Source: Zizania palustris (Eukaryota; Streptophyta; Magnoliopsida; Poales; Poaceae). Taken from it: a stretch of DNA of 64,000 nucleotides. How positions within the stretch are numbered: the first letter of the stretch is position 1; each line of letters opens with the position of its first letter. The notes beneath the pieces were generated by a model that saw nothing but the letters and a program-made list of their open reading frames with translations, did not search any database and was not told the origin of the DNA. The position numbers were made by a program, and so were the translations under genes. Shown piece after piece: positions 42,640 through 54,311 of this stretch. The stretch is taken from the NCBI GenBank assembly GCA_019279435.1, contig JAAALK010000287.1:62871144-62935143 (forward strand), given 5' to 3'.

Positions 42640-44600
42640 TGAGGAGCCATGCTGAATAGCGTGGGCCTCATGGCTCCAGAAGTGATGAGTCATTGTCAAT
42701 GATAGTCAAAGTGGACTGAAGAAGAGAGGAGATCTACTGTTTCATGGGCCGCGTGTGACTCAGGTACACGAGCAGCGAGCGACTGTCAGGCAGAGGAGGC
42801 TGCGAAGTCGGGCTGGCCCAATCCGGGTGCATGGGCCAGAAGCAGTAGAAGACCCACTGGGCCGTTGACCAGGATTGACTCAGGTACACGGGCGGTGAGC
42901 AATTGCCGGGCTGAGAGAGCTGCGGAGTCGGGCCGGCCCAATCCGGGTACCTGGTGCAAAGCCGGTGGAGGCTTTGTCAGTTTCGGCGCAAAACTGACAA
43001 CCGTTGATTCTGTATCCGACTGTCCAGAAGAGAAGCTGTAGTCGCTACGAAAACTTAGCTTCCGGATAAGTCATCTGTAACTCTAGGCCCACAGTCAGTC
43101 AGTTGTGTCTGTAAAAATTCCTAAGGGCAGTAGAGTCTTTTCCTTTATTCTTGAGTCTGTAAAAACCCTAAGGGGCTGGTAGAATATTCCTAGTGTTGGG
43201 CTGCCTATAAATAGGACCCCAATCACTAGGGTTTGGACTAACCTTTTGGCTGAAATCAAATCCACTCTATTGGGTAATTTTGTCTCTCACGTTTCTCTCT
43301 CCTGTGTGCGCCGCCAGGCTCTTGCTTGTTCCATTTTTGCCTTGCATTTATTCAAATCTTTTAGATGCATTAAAGCCTTGGTCCTTGTTGATTTCATTCG
43401 GTGCACATTGTTTAGTTTGAGGAGTTAATGCTTCGGCTACATGCACAGCTTGGATTTATTTCGTGAGCAGAAACTTCTCTTTTGCTTCTGTTCTTCACAA
43501 ACCGTGTACTAGTTCTTGCTGTTGCAAGTACTACTACTTTCCTGTAGCTACAGTGTTCTGTGCAGCTTTTCACCTTCTACTGCTCAGCTTTTTGATTGAA
43601 GCTGACATGCTCTGTCACCTTTTTGGCTGTGTTTCTGGCGAAGTCCTTCTTTGTTCGAAGCCCCTCAGCTCCGTGAGGCAGGCTTCGATCTAACATCCTC
43701 GAAGGCTTCGTTCGATCTTCGATCTTCGGTTTGTGTTCTGTGTTGCTAAGCTTCGAAGTATTTTCTGAACGACAGCATTGCATACTTCGAACGACAGTGC
43801 GAAGGGGCTTCGGCTCTAGCTGTTCGAAGTCCATACCTCGATAGATTTTGAAGTTGGGTTCGAAGCTTGTAGCTCCGCTAGGCCTCGTACTGACTTCTGT
43901 GTGGGGTGTCACCCTTCGCTTCTCTTTTCGAAGCTTGCTCTTTTCGAAGGTAGAGTATAGGCTTCGGACTTGGTTTTCTGTCGTGTGGCAGGCTTCGCTT
44001 CTGTGTTCGAAGGTTGTTCGTCTGTTTGTTGTGTTCAAAGTTCTGTGTTCGAAGGTTTGACTTCGAAGCTGTTGGTTCGAAGCTGTGTTCGAAGCTTTGT
44101 CTTCGAAGTACACACTTCGAAGCAGGCTCCGACTTTTGTCATACTTCGCTTCGAAGCATACTTCGCTTCTTGCCACTTTGAACTAGACTAGAACCAAACA
44201 CCTTCGGCATCTTTGACATGCTTCGCAACTGACCTCCGAAGCTGGCTCCGTCACCAACCTCCGAAGCAGACCTCGACGTGCGAAGGAGGCTTCGCCAAGT
44301 TCCGAATAGGAGACAAATTTGGACAGTAACATCTCTTTTCATCTTACACATACTTAGATCATTTCATTGAGAAGTTTAGGCCTGTCACACTATGTTCATC
44401 TGCCTAGTTGCACTACTTTAATAGTTCTTAGTTATCATCAGTTGCTTCTAGGTTAGAAACCTTTAGACTTAGGCCTTTTGGTTATTTTCTGCTGCGTAGT
44501 CTTTTTGAGGTGCGTTGGGTATTGGGAACAGGCCATTGATTCGAAAGAATTTTTAAGGCGCCCATTCACCCCCCCTCTGGTCGCTACTTTCGGTCCAACA
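42640..44600 (+). repeat. Sirevirus-like 5' LTR, 1961 bp
   Basis: TGAGGAGCCATGCTG...TTCGGTCCAACA. TATA box TATAAATA at 43206-43213. Long TTCGAAG-rich stretch at 43650-44160. The end GGCGCCCATTCACCCCCCCT is typical of this lineage. The 3' LTR lacks about 11 bases present here near 42930 (GGCCGGCCCAATCCGGG region). Confidence 0.95.
43206..43213 (+). promoter_or_regulatory. TATA box of the Sirevirus-like LTR
   Basis: CCTATAAATAGG, with an AG-rich stretch downstream. The 3' LTR has the same box at 52489-52496 (TTATAAATAGG). Confidence 0.75.
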
Positions 44601-44602
44601 AG

Positions 44603-44614
44603 TGGTATCAGAGC
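44603..44614 (+). other. Primer-binding site (initiator Met-tRNA)
   Basis: TGGTATCAGAGC, two bases after the LTR end, is the exact standard complement of the initiator methionine tRNA 3' end. Confidence 0.95.
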
Positions 44615-44665
44615 CTGGTTAGGGTTTTTTCATACCTTAACCGGTTCTAAACCCCAGTAGTGATC

Positions 44666-47416
44666 ATGACGTCTCCTGGCAAAGTCCCGTCCTTGGAAGT
44701 CTATGGCTATAACTACTGGAAGACTCGCATGCGAGCCTATCTCATGAGCCAGGGTTCGGACATTTGGGACATTTGCGTTCACACCACGTTTGTCATATTG
44801 CCAGTCACTGAGCAGGGTACTGCTCGTATCATTGCTCAGCATCTGAGCAACAGTAAGGCTGTGAACATTCTTTTCTCTGGTTTAGGTCCCACTGAGTTTG
44901 AGCGTGTGAGCCATCTCTCCACTGCGAGAGAGATCTGGGCTACCCTCAAGGCACACCATGAGGGAACAGCTCAGGTCAAGGCTCGGCTCTATCAGACCTA
45001 CCGGCATGAGTACGAGAACTTCACACAAAAGCCGGGTGAATCTGTTGAAGCTTTGTTTGGTCGTTTTCAGTCGATCATAAACAAGCTTCGGGACAACAAG
45101 GCTGAGGGTGCTAAGTTAATCTCAGATCATGAGCAGGCGCTCAAGGTTCTCCATACCTTGGACCCAAAGATCTGGGAGATCAAGGTATCCTCTATCGTTG
45201 AGAGCACTTCTTACGATACCTTCACCATTTCTGAGTTATTTAGCAAGCTGAAGGCCACTGAGGTAGATATCCAGTTGAGATCAAATCTCACTGGTTCTGG
45301 TTCAAAATCCCTGGCCCTTGCTACACCTTCTGTTGATCCCTCTGCTGTGAGCTGTGCTGGGTTCTCTTTGATGTCTATCACTGAGGACCAGCTTGAGTCT
45401 TTGGGAGATGATGATTTGTGTCTGTTTAACAATCGGGTGCGTCGTGTCTATGATAAGAGAATGTTCAAAAGACACGGCACAAAATCCAGATGCTTTGAAT
45501 GTGGTGATCCAGGACACTTCATCGCTGACTGCCCCAAGCGCAATGGATACAAGAAGGGCACTGGTGGCAGCTTCCACGACTCCGGCAAGCATGAGAACCC
45601 TTCCTTCAACAAGGGCAAGCCGAAGACCCGGTTCTTCAAGAAGGCCCTGAAGGACTACCGGCGAGAAAACAAGAAGCGCGACAAGGCCTTCTTCGCCGAG
45701 ATGGAGAAAAGCTACTCCAAGTGGTCCACGTCTTCTTCCTCTTCATCGAGCTCAAGTGATGAGGAGATCACCATCAGTAAGGGGAAGGACAAGGATGATC
45801 CGGCGGGCCTCTGCTTCATGGCTTTCAGGGACAAGCCGAAGAGCCACTCACACCAGCGCCGAAGATCCCGCAAGAGCTTCTGTTCAATGGCTCTTGGGGA
45901 TAGAGAAGAAAAGACCTCCTCCGATGACTCCGACGACGACGACAGCAAGGTATCATCTTATGAGCGTGAAATAGTTGATTTACTTGAGAGCAATCGTCAG
46001 GAGTTGAGATATCGGGAAAAACTGCTTAGGGGGGCTAAGAAGAGGATAGACGAGTTAGAGAGTGAGCTTGCCGTGGCCAACGGCAGAATTGAGAGTCTAT
46101 CTTCTTCCCCTTGCTTGGGTGATAGTAGTGAGTGCCCAAAGTGTGAGGTGCTTATGTGTGACCTTTCGACTCTGAAGTCCAGGTACGCAGAAAGGGTTGA
46201 TGAGAGGGACGCTTTGGCCTCTGAGCTTGAAAGTGCTCAGCTGGAGCTGAAAGATGCTCAAGCCACTGTCGTCGCACCCTGTGTTGATTGCCCATCCCAT
46301 CTAGCTGCCTTAGCTGAGGTGAAATCCAAGGGCGATGAGCATTTGGGCGATTTGGAGAGGTTGAGAGCTGAGCTTGCCCAGACTAGGCTAGAGCTTGAGA
46401 CACTGTCAGTTCCACCCACTGTCTGTGAAAACTGCCTGTCTCTTAGAATGGAATTGATTAAGATGAAAGCCGAGAAGTCTGTTCAAGTAGAGAATGAGTG
46501 TGAGACCTTCTTGTCTCAGGTGGAGGTTCTAGCTTCCTTGAGAGAGGAGCTAGCAGATTCTCAGAATGAGAACTTTTACCTCCATTCTATCCTGAGTTGG
46601 ATCAGTGCCAGAGAGCCACAGCTTGGCATGATGATCCAACAGTTCAAGAGGCAGGATGGGTTTGGGGTAGGTTACACCTACACCAAGGCTGACTTTAAGA
46701 GTGCCATTAGCCGGGCAGTGGAGTGGAGTAAAAAGACTCCAGAGCAGAGGTATCCCAAGACTCACTCCACTGAGTCTTCCCAGGCTTGTCAGCCCAAGGA
46801 TGGAGTGATCCATGAACCACCTAAAGCTCCACCCAAGAAACCTATCTGGGTTCCAAAGCCAAAAAATCTCCACACTTCTCTAGACTCTCTTCCTGGACTC
46901 TCTCAACCCAAGAAGACCACACCAAACACTACCAAGCCCAAACATCCTAAGACTCAACCACATCCCAAGAAGCCCACCTATCACTGTGAGTACTGTCAGA
47001 GAGACGGGCATCTTGCGTAGTTCTGCTTCAGGAGGAAGCGGGTTGAGAGAGCAGAGAGGGCTCGTAGTGATCAGGAGCAGTTCTACCAGCAGGGTGGTAG
47101 ACTGCGTGTTCCTCGGCGCGGGGAGAGGCTGGAGGCCAGGCCGCGTCGTGTAGGTGGTGGTAGAGGAGACGACTTTCTTGCCCGTGCTCCAGTTGGTGGT
47201 GTCCGTTCCGGCAGAGTTCCAGACCATGTTGGCTACGGTTCTGGACCTCGTGGCCTCAGGGTTAGGCAAAACCGAGGACCGCGCTTTGAGGCGCGTTTTG
47301 GTCCGAACTCTTTTGATGGTTTTCGCTTTCCATCTTTTGAGCAGATGGCTCGACACTGGTTTAGCTCTTTTGCTAAACCTGGTGCCAGACCATCTGCTCC
47401 CACTTACAGACACTGA
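44666..47416 (+). pseudogene. gag: Sirevirus-like Gag, one premature stop
   Basis: ATG at 44666 (an in-frame GTG six bases earlier is ignored). Capsid region with YNYWKTRMRAYLMSQGSD, EIWATLKAHHEGTAQV and GESVEALFGRFQSIINKL; zinc knuckle CFECGDPGHFIADC at residue 276; acidic/Ser-rich linker; then a coiled-coil part with three CxxC motifs at residues 490, 539 and 587 (spacing 49 and 48). A second Cys/His box (CEYCQRDGHLA) at 774 is cut by TAG at 47018-47020, after which the frame continues with an Arg/Gly-rich tail to TGA 47414-47416. Sirevirus Gags are known to be long and coiled; some bind dynein light chain. Confidence 0.9.
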
Positions 47417-49005
47417 TTGTGCAGGACCGGGGACTGGAGGATGTTTGGATCATGGACTCAGGATGCTCTCGCCACATGACGGGACATCGCAGATGGTTCT
47501 CCGATCTCACTCCCCCAAGCTCCAAAGAATATATCACGTTCGGGAACAGCGGTCAAGGGAAAGTAAGTGGCATAGGCTCAATACGCATTTCAGATCATTT
47601 CTCTTTAAAGAATGTTGCTTTGGTCAAAAATTTGAATTTCAACTTGATTTCTGTTTCGCAACTTCTTGAGGATGGTTTGGAAGTACGTTTTAAGAAGGGC
47701 AATTCTTCTGTGGTTGATTCTAGAGGGTTTTTGGTTTGTCAGATTTTACCTTTCGGTAAAGTCTTTCGAATTGACTTCTCTAGTTCTTTTGGCCCTTCTC
47801 GCTGTTTGATTGCTGGATCTTCTTCTGAGCTCTGGAAGTGGCATAGGAGGTTAGGTCACTTGAGTTTTGATCTGTTAGTCAGGTTAAGCTCTATGGACCT
47901 CATCCGAGGACTGCCCAAGATTAAGATGGAGAAGGATCTAGTTTGTCATCCCTGTCGTCATGGGAAAATGGTTGCCGCTTCGCACTCACCTGTGACTCAG
48001 GTGATGACATCGTATCCGGGCGAGCTTTTACATTTGGACACTGTAGGTCCAGCTCGAGTACGCTCAGTCGGTGGGAAGTGGTATGCACTTGTAATTGTTG
48101 ACGACTTTTCTCGATTTTCGTGGGTTTTCTTTTTGGAGTCTAAGGATGAAACGTTTCAGTTTGTTCATGACCTGATTTTGAAGTTGAAGAATGAGAACAA
48201 TGGTCAAATGCGAGCAATTCGCTCCGACAACGGCTCTGAGTTCAAGAACTCTCAATTCGTCAGCTTCTGTAGCGATCAGGGTCTGGACCATCAGTTTTCT
48301 TCTCCTTACACTCCCCCACAGAACGGCGTTGTGGAACAAAATAACCGCACGCTAGTTGAGATGGCCAGGACGATGCTCGATGAGCACAGGACTCCTAGGC
48401 GTTTTTGGGCTGAAGCCATGAACACGGCTTGCTATCTGGCCAACCGCATTTTTCTTAGAGCTTACCTTGGTAAGACATCATATGAACTGCGGTTTGGCAG
48501 ACAGCCCAAGGTGAGTCACTTGCGAGCGTTTGGCTGCAAGTGCTTTGTGCTCAAGAAGGGAGGGCATTTGGACAAGTTTGAGTCTCGTTGCTGGGATGGT
48601 ATTTTTCTTGGTTATGCATTGCATTCTCGAGGCTTCCGTGTTTGGAACCTCGAATCCCAGCTGCTTGTCGAGACCTGTGAGGTTTCATTTGATGAGTCCT
48701 TGCCTTCTTTGAATCCTTCTTTTGAGCTTTCTGGTGATGATGAGCTCGGAGAGTCCATCTTTGAGGAAGATGAGGATACTCCAGCTGCTGATGAGGTTGG
48801 GCCTTCTGCATCCCCCGCAGAGCCCACACATTCTGAGACTTCGACTGATGATGAGGGCGGACCTCTGATCACTTCTTCCACTACGATCGAGCCCCCTCAG
48901 TCGAGTCCAGAAGTGCCAGCTGTTGACTCCGGAGAGGTGACTTCGGATCACCAGGGAACCCGAGCAGTTCAGCGTGATCACCCCTTCAGAGCTCATCATT
49001 GGTGA
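47377..49005 (+). pseudogene. pol: Sirevirus-like protease and integrase
   Basis: The frame is -1 relative to gag and overlaps its last 40 bases. Protease: DVWIMDSGCSRHMTGH (D-S-G). GAG-pre-integrase: LWKWHRRLGHLSFDLLV, CHPCRHGKM. Integrase core: LHLDTVGPARVRSVGG, FSRFSWVFFLESKDET, IRSDNGSEFKNSQF, YTPPQNGVVEQNNRTLVE (usually ERKNRT). A C-terminal region with FGCKCFVLKKGGHLDKFE and an acidic Ser/Pro-rich linker follows. A one-base shift near 48981-48987 moves RT to the next frame. Confidence 0.9.
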
Positions 49006-50611
49006 TTTGACTGAGAGAACTTTGCGTTCTTCTGCCTCTCTTGCTGTGTTTGCTGAATCTGCGTTTGTTGCATCTTTTGAGCCCAGAGACATTTCTCATG
49101 CTCTTTCTGATTCTAATTGGATTAATGCTATGCAAGAAGAGCTTGAGAATTTTGTCCGCAATCGGGTTTGGATGCTAGTTGAGCCGCCACCAGGATGCAA
49201 CCCCATAGGCACCAAATGGGTATTCAAGAACAAACAAGGTGAAGATGGGGTTGTGGTGCGCAACAAGGCTCGACTAGTTGCCCAGGGTTATTGCCAGAAG
49301 GAAGGTATTGACTTTGAAGAAACCTTCGCTCCTGTTGCCCGTCTTGAGTCCATTCGTATTCTTCTAGCTTTTGCCGTTTCGAAGGGTTTTAAGCTTTTTC
49401 AAATGGATGTTAAGAGTGCTTTTCTGAACGGGTACATAGAAGAGGAGGTTTATGTTAGGCAACCCCCCGGTTTTGAGAACCCTAAGTTTCCTCGACATGT
49501 TTTTAAATTGCAAAAAGCTTTATACGGGTTGAAGCAAGCCCCCAGGGCTTGGTATGACCGGTTGAAGCAATTTTTGTTGGGGAAGGGTTTTGTGATGGGT
49601 TCTGTGGATAAAACTCTTTTCCTGCTCAGAGATGCTTCAGATTTCTTAGTCGCTCAGATTTACGTGGACGATATTATCTTTGGCGGTACTACGAGTGATC
49701 TTGTGTCCAAGTTTTCTGAGCAGATGCACAGTGAGTTTGAGATGAGCCTCATGGGTGAGCTTAAGTACTTCTTAGGGCTCCAGATCAAGCAGACCAAGGA
49801 CGGCACCTTCATCCACCAAGGTAAGTACACTCGTGATATGTTAAAGAAATTTGACTTTGGTGGTGAATTGAAGCCGCAGATGACCCCGATGGGCACTTCT
49901 GGGGGACTGGACAAGGATGAGAGCGGTGTCAAGGTCAATGAAAGGGAATTTCGAGGGATGATCGGGTTGCTGCTATACTTAACGGCGACAAGACCAGACA
50001 TTCAGTTTGCCGTGGGGCTGTGCGCGCGCTTCCAGTCTTCACCACGCGCGTCTCATCGGCAAGCTGTCAAGCGTATCTTCAGGTATCTTACCTTTGCGCC
50101 TGATCTTGGTCTTTACTATTCAACATCATCATCTCTTGATTTATCTGGCTTTTCGAACGCTGACTTTGGTGGGTGCCGGTTGGATCGCAAGTCGACTTCT
50201 GGTACTTGCCAGTTTCTTGGTTCTTCTCTTGTCTCTTGGTCTTCTCGAAAGCAATCTGGAGTTGCTCTTTCAACCACAGAGGCTGAGTATGTAGCTGCTG
50301 CTAGCTGCTGCTCACAGTTGGTTTGGATGATTTCCACTCTGTGAGATTTTGGGTTGTTCTTTCCTACCAGAGTTCCCTTGTTTTGCGACAGCACCAGTGC
50401 AATTAGTGTAGGGAAAAACCCATGTCTCCATTCAAAAACCAAACACATTGATGTGCGCTTTCACTTTTTGCGGGATCAATATGAGAAAGGTGTCATTGAC
50501 CTTGTTCATGTTGATACCCATCATCAGTTGGCTGACATTTTCACCAAACCCCTAGATCAGTCTACATTTGAGCGTTTACGAGGGGATTTGGGTGTTGTGT
50601 ATCCTTTTTAG
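48974..50611 (+). pseudogene. pol: Sirevirus-like reverse transcriptase and RNase H
   Basis: RT: GTKWVFKNKQGEDGVV, KARLVAQGYCQKEGIDFE, FQMDVKSAFLNGYIEEEVYV, ALYGLKQAPRAWYDRL, IYVDDIIFGGT. RNase H: LSGFSNADFGGCRLDRKS, STTEAEYVAAASC, then a TGA at 50342-50344 in the same frame, then LFCDSTSAISVGKNP, KTKHIDVRFHFLRD, HQLADIFTKPLD. CGA to TGA would explain the stop. Ends at TAG 50609-50611. RT copies element RNA in virus-like particles. Confidence 0.92.
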
Positions 50612-51921
50612 GATATTTTGCGTCAGTTTTATTTCTTCTTTACTCTTTTCTTGAGTCCCTTTTGTGTGTGTTCATACTTTGCATATTCACATATCACACT
50701 TTGAAGCTGCTTCTGTTATATGATTGAACTGTTTTACTTATTCTAGCTGGTACATGCTTTTGATTACTTGTCAATGATCATGTCTTGTCTCAGTTCGCTT
50801 GATAAGTCTGATATATGTCATATGCATGGCTTTTATGCTTTACAATTGAAAAATGATCACCATTGCTTCTGGTAACTAGCATGCGTAGGCTGAATGCTCT
50901 TGCTATCTGTTGCATGCCTTGTAGCTAGTTCCTGACTTAGATGCAAATATGCAACTTGGACATCTGTATGCTTTAAACATGGAGATGTGCTATAAAATAA
51001 TGAAAAAACAGAAAAATGAAAATTCCATGCCTTTTTATGCTTAAAATTTAAAAGATCTAGGTGGGTTTGTCTTGTCGCATTGCATTGTTCTGGACTGCGT
51101 ACCATAGCACTTTGGTATGAACTAGGACACTGTAGTGTATGCCAAGACCAATGTCTTAAGCTTCTGATGGCCTAGTTCTGGCCTAGGCTTGACTTGGTCG
51201 GTCAGCATAAGGTTTGACATGCAAATACCCCTGGCAAAAATGAAAAAGGGAAAAGAAAAAGCTTGAAAATTGAAATGATAACAAGTTTGCTGAAGCACTT
51301 TGTTTTTGGACAATGCTTATCTTGGTAGATATCAGTTAGCTTTTGCATCTCATGCTTTACCTTGCTTGTTTATTGGAACATGTGGTGATGCTTTTGTTTG
51401 CAAAAACTGAAAAATGCGTGCAAATGACTTTCTTTAGATATCATCTGTTGCACTGATCATGCCATGTATTGTTACAGTATGTCTTTTGCCGTATCTGTTA
51501 GATGTTGTAATTGCAGTCAATCATATCTGAGAAGCATACTTTCTACACTCCTTCTGCACTCCAGTTGAATTCACTGCATATTTTGAGGGGGAGTTGCATT
51601 TCAGGGGGAGTCTGTGTCCCTATTGAGTGCTTGATGAGTTCACTTGTCAACAAGGGGGAGAAAATTTGGGATCAGAGTTTAAGGGGGAGTTCTTACTCTG
51701 TTGATATCCTTGTTGTTCTGGGATCGCACTCATTTTGAGATTTTACACCTTGGTTAACCATAATGACCGCTTCTTGCTTTTGTTCGGCTTTTGGTCATTA
51801 GGGTTAACCTTTTTACCTTATTTTTCTTCTTCTTTGTTTTCTTGTGTTTCGTTTTCGTGTTTCCACATTTGTTCGCAGATGCTGAAGAGCTGAAGAAGAG
51901 GAGTGTTGACAATGCACTCAT
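50612..51921 (+). other. 3' noncoding region of the Sirevirus-like element with repeated GGGGGAG boxes
   Basis: No convincing ORF; no envelope-like gene as found in some Sireviruses. Between 51580 and 51930 there are five GGGGGAG boxes (around 51588, 51605, 51654, 51682 and the true polypurine tract). Repeated polypurine-tract-like sequences near the 3' end are reported for this genus. Confidence 0.65.
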
Positions 51922-51933
51922 CAAGGGGGAGAT
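51922..51933 (+). other. Polypurine tract of the Sirevirus-like element
   Basis: CAAGGGGGAGAT ends directly at the LTR start TGAGGAGCC. Confidence 0.9.
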
Positions 51934-53883
51934 TGAGGAGCCATGCTGAATAGCGTGGGCCTCATGGCTCCAGAAGTGATGAGTCATTGTCAACGATAGT
52001 CAAAGTGGACTGAAGAAGAGAGGAGATCTACTGTTTCATGGGCCGCGTGTGACTCAGGTACACGGGCAGCGAGCGACTGTCGGGCAGAGGAGGCTGCGAA
52101 GTCGGGCTGGCCCAATCCGGGTGCATGGGCCAGAAGCAGTAGAAGACCCACTGGGCTGTTGACTAGGATTGACTCAGGTACACGGGCGGTGAGCGATTGC
52201 CGGGCTGAGAGAGCTGCGGAGTCGGTCAGGTACCTGGTGCAAAGCCGGTGGAGGCTTTGTCAGTTTCGGCGCAAAACTGACAACCGTTGATTCTGTATCC
52301 GACTGTCCAGAAGAGAAGCTGTAGTCGCTACGAAAACTTAGCTTCCGGATAAGTCATCTGTAACTCTAGGCCCACAGTCAGTCAGTTGTGTCTGTAAAAA
52401 TTCCTAAGGGCAGTAGAGTCTTTTCCTTTATTCTTGAGTCTGTAAAAACCCTAAGGGGCTGGTAGAATATTCCTAGTGTTGGGCTGCTTATAAATAGGAC
52501 CCCAATCCCTAGGGTTTGGACTAACCTTTTGGCTGAAATCAAATCCACTCTATTGGGTCATTTTGTCTCTCACGTTTCTCTCTCCTGTGTGCGCCGCCAG
52601 GCTCTTGCTTGTTCCATTTTTGCCTTGCATTTATTCAAATCTTTTGGATGCATTAAAGCCTTGGTCCATGTTGATTTCATTCGGTGCACATTGTTTAGTT
52701 TGAGGAGTTAATGCTTCGGCTACATGCACAGCTTGGATTTATTTCGTGAGCAGAAACTTCTCTTTTGCTTCTGTTCTTCACAAACCGTGTACTAGTTCTT
52801 GCTGTTGCAAGTAGTACTACTTTCCTGTAGCCACAGTGTTCTGTGCAGCTTTTCACCTTCTACTGCTCAGCTTTTTGATCGAAGCTGACAGGCTCTGTCA
52901 CCTTTTTGGCTGTGTTTCTGGCGAAGTCCTTCTCTGTTCGAAGCCCCTCAGCTCCGTGAGGCAGGCTTTGATCTAACATCCTCGAAGGCTTCGTTCGATC
53001 TTCGATCTTCGGTTTGTGTTCTGTGTTGCTAAGCTTCGAAGTATTTTCTGAACGACAGCATTGCATACTTCGAACGACAGTGCGAAGGGGCTTCGGCTCT
53101 AGCTGTTCGAAGTCCATACCTCGATAGATTTCAAAGTTGGGTTCGAAGCTTGTAGCTCCGCTAGGCCTCGTACTGACTTCTGTGTGGGGTGTCACCCTTC
53201 GCTTCTCTTTTCGAAGCTTGCTCTTTTCGAAGGTAGAGTATAGGCTTCGGACTTGGTTTTCTGTCGTGTGGCAGGCTTCGCTTCTGTGTTCGAAGGTTGT
53301 TCGTCTGTTTGTTGTGTTCAAAGTTCTGTGTTCGAAGGTTTGACTTCGAAGCTGTTGGTTCGAAGCTGTGTTCGAAGCTTTGTCTTCGAAGTACACACTT
53401 CGAAGCAGGCTCCGACTTTTGTCATACTTCGCTTCGAAGCATACTTCGCTTCTTGCCACTTCGAACTAGACTAGAACCAAACACCTTCGGCATCTTTGAC
53501 ATGCTTCGCAACTGACCTCCGAAGCTGGCTCCGTCACCAACCTCCGAAGCAGACCTCGACGTGCGAAGGAGGCTTCGCCAAGTTCCGAACAGGAGACAAA
53601 TTTGGACAGTAACATCTCTTTTCATCTTACACATACTTAGATCATTTCATTGAGAAGTTTAGGCCTGTCACACTGTGTTCATCTGCCTAGTTGCACTACT
53701 TTAATAGTTCTTAGTTATCATCAGTTGCTTCTAGGTTAGAAACCTTTAGACTTAGGCCTTTTGGTTATTTTCTGCTGCGTAGTCTTTTTGAGGTGCGTTG
53801 GGTATTGGGAACAGGCCATTGATTTGAAAGAATTTTTAAGGCGCCCATTCACCCCCCCTCTGGTCGCTACTTTCGGTCCAACA
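51934..53883 (+). repeat. Sirevirus-like 3' LTR, 1950 bp
   Basis: Near identical to the 5' LTR; 23 substitutions and one small deletion counted by eye. Ends TTCGGTCCAACA at 53883, followed by the GCTAG duplication. Confidence 0.95.
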
Positions 53884-54311
53884 GCTAGTCCATGGTGACT
53901 TGTGTGGGCCGATGGTTCCAATGACACCGAGCGGGAACAATTACTTCATGCTTCTTGTCGATGATCAAAGCCGCTACATGTGGGTGTTTTTGTTGTATTG
54001 GAAGGATCTTGTAGAATGAGCCATCAAGGATTTTTAGGTACGGGTGGAGGTGGAATACGTCTACCAGTTGGTGGCATTTCGCACTGATCGTAGAGGAGAA
54101 TTCACCTCCAAGGAGTTCATGGAGTACTGTGTTGCGAGTGGTGTCTAGTGGCAATTGATGGCAACATACCCCTCACAGTAGTCTGTTAAAAGCAAAGAAT
54201 ATTCCTTGTTGGTTTTGGGGTGAGGCGGTGGTCATGGTCATGTACCCACTAAATAAGGTACCAACAAAGTCCGTCGAGGGCATGACGTCGTTCGAGCCAT
54301 GGTATGGAAGA
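53884..54311 (+). pseudogene. pol: C2: copia integrase fragment, right of the Sirevirus-like element
   Basis: Reads LVHGDLCGPMVPMTPSGNNY, FMLLVDDQSRYMWVFLLYWK, then after stops AFRTDRRGEFTSKEFMEYC (second Asp and DDE spacing) and MTSFEPWYGR at the point where C3 inserts. Old, with several stops. Confidence 0.75.

Larger units (their letters stand above)
42640..53883 (+). mobile_element. Complete Sirevirus-like Ty1/copia element, 11,244 bp, TSD GCTAG
   Basis: LTRs at 42640-44600 and 51934-53883, flanked by GCTAG (42635-42639 and 53884-53888). Primer-binding site TGGTATCAGAGC, long Gag with zinc knuckle and coiled coil, then protease, integrase, RT and RNase H in copia order, a 1.3 kb 3' region rich in GGGGGAG boxes, and a polypurine tract. 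By eye 23 substitutions separate the LTRs (about 1.2 percent); with a grass rate of 1.3e-8 per site per year this suggests roughly half a million years. It has two nonsense changes and a frameshift, so it is young but defective. Confidence 0.93.

Noticed and set aside
43577..44351. ORFs of up to 199 codons inside the Sirevirus-like LTRs (repeated at 52860-53634)
   Set aside because: They translate the TTCGAAG repeat stretch, are duplicated simply because LTRs are, and resemble no protein.
46880..47413. Minus-strand ORF opposite the gag end of the Sirevirus-like element
   Set aside because: Shadow of the Arg/Gly-rich gag tail on the other strand.
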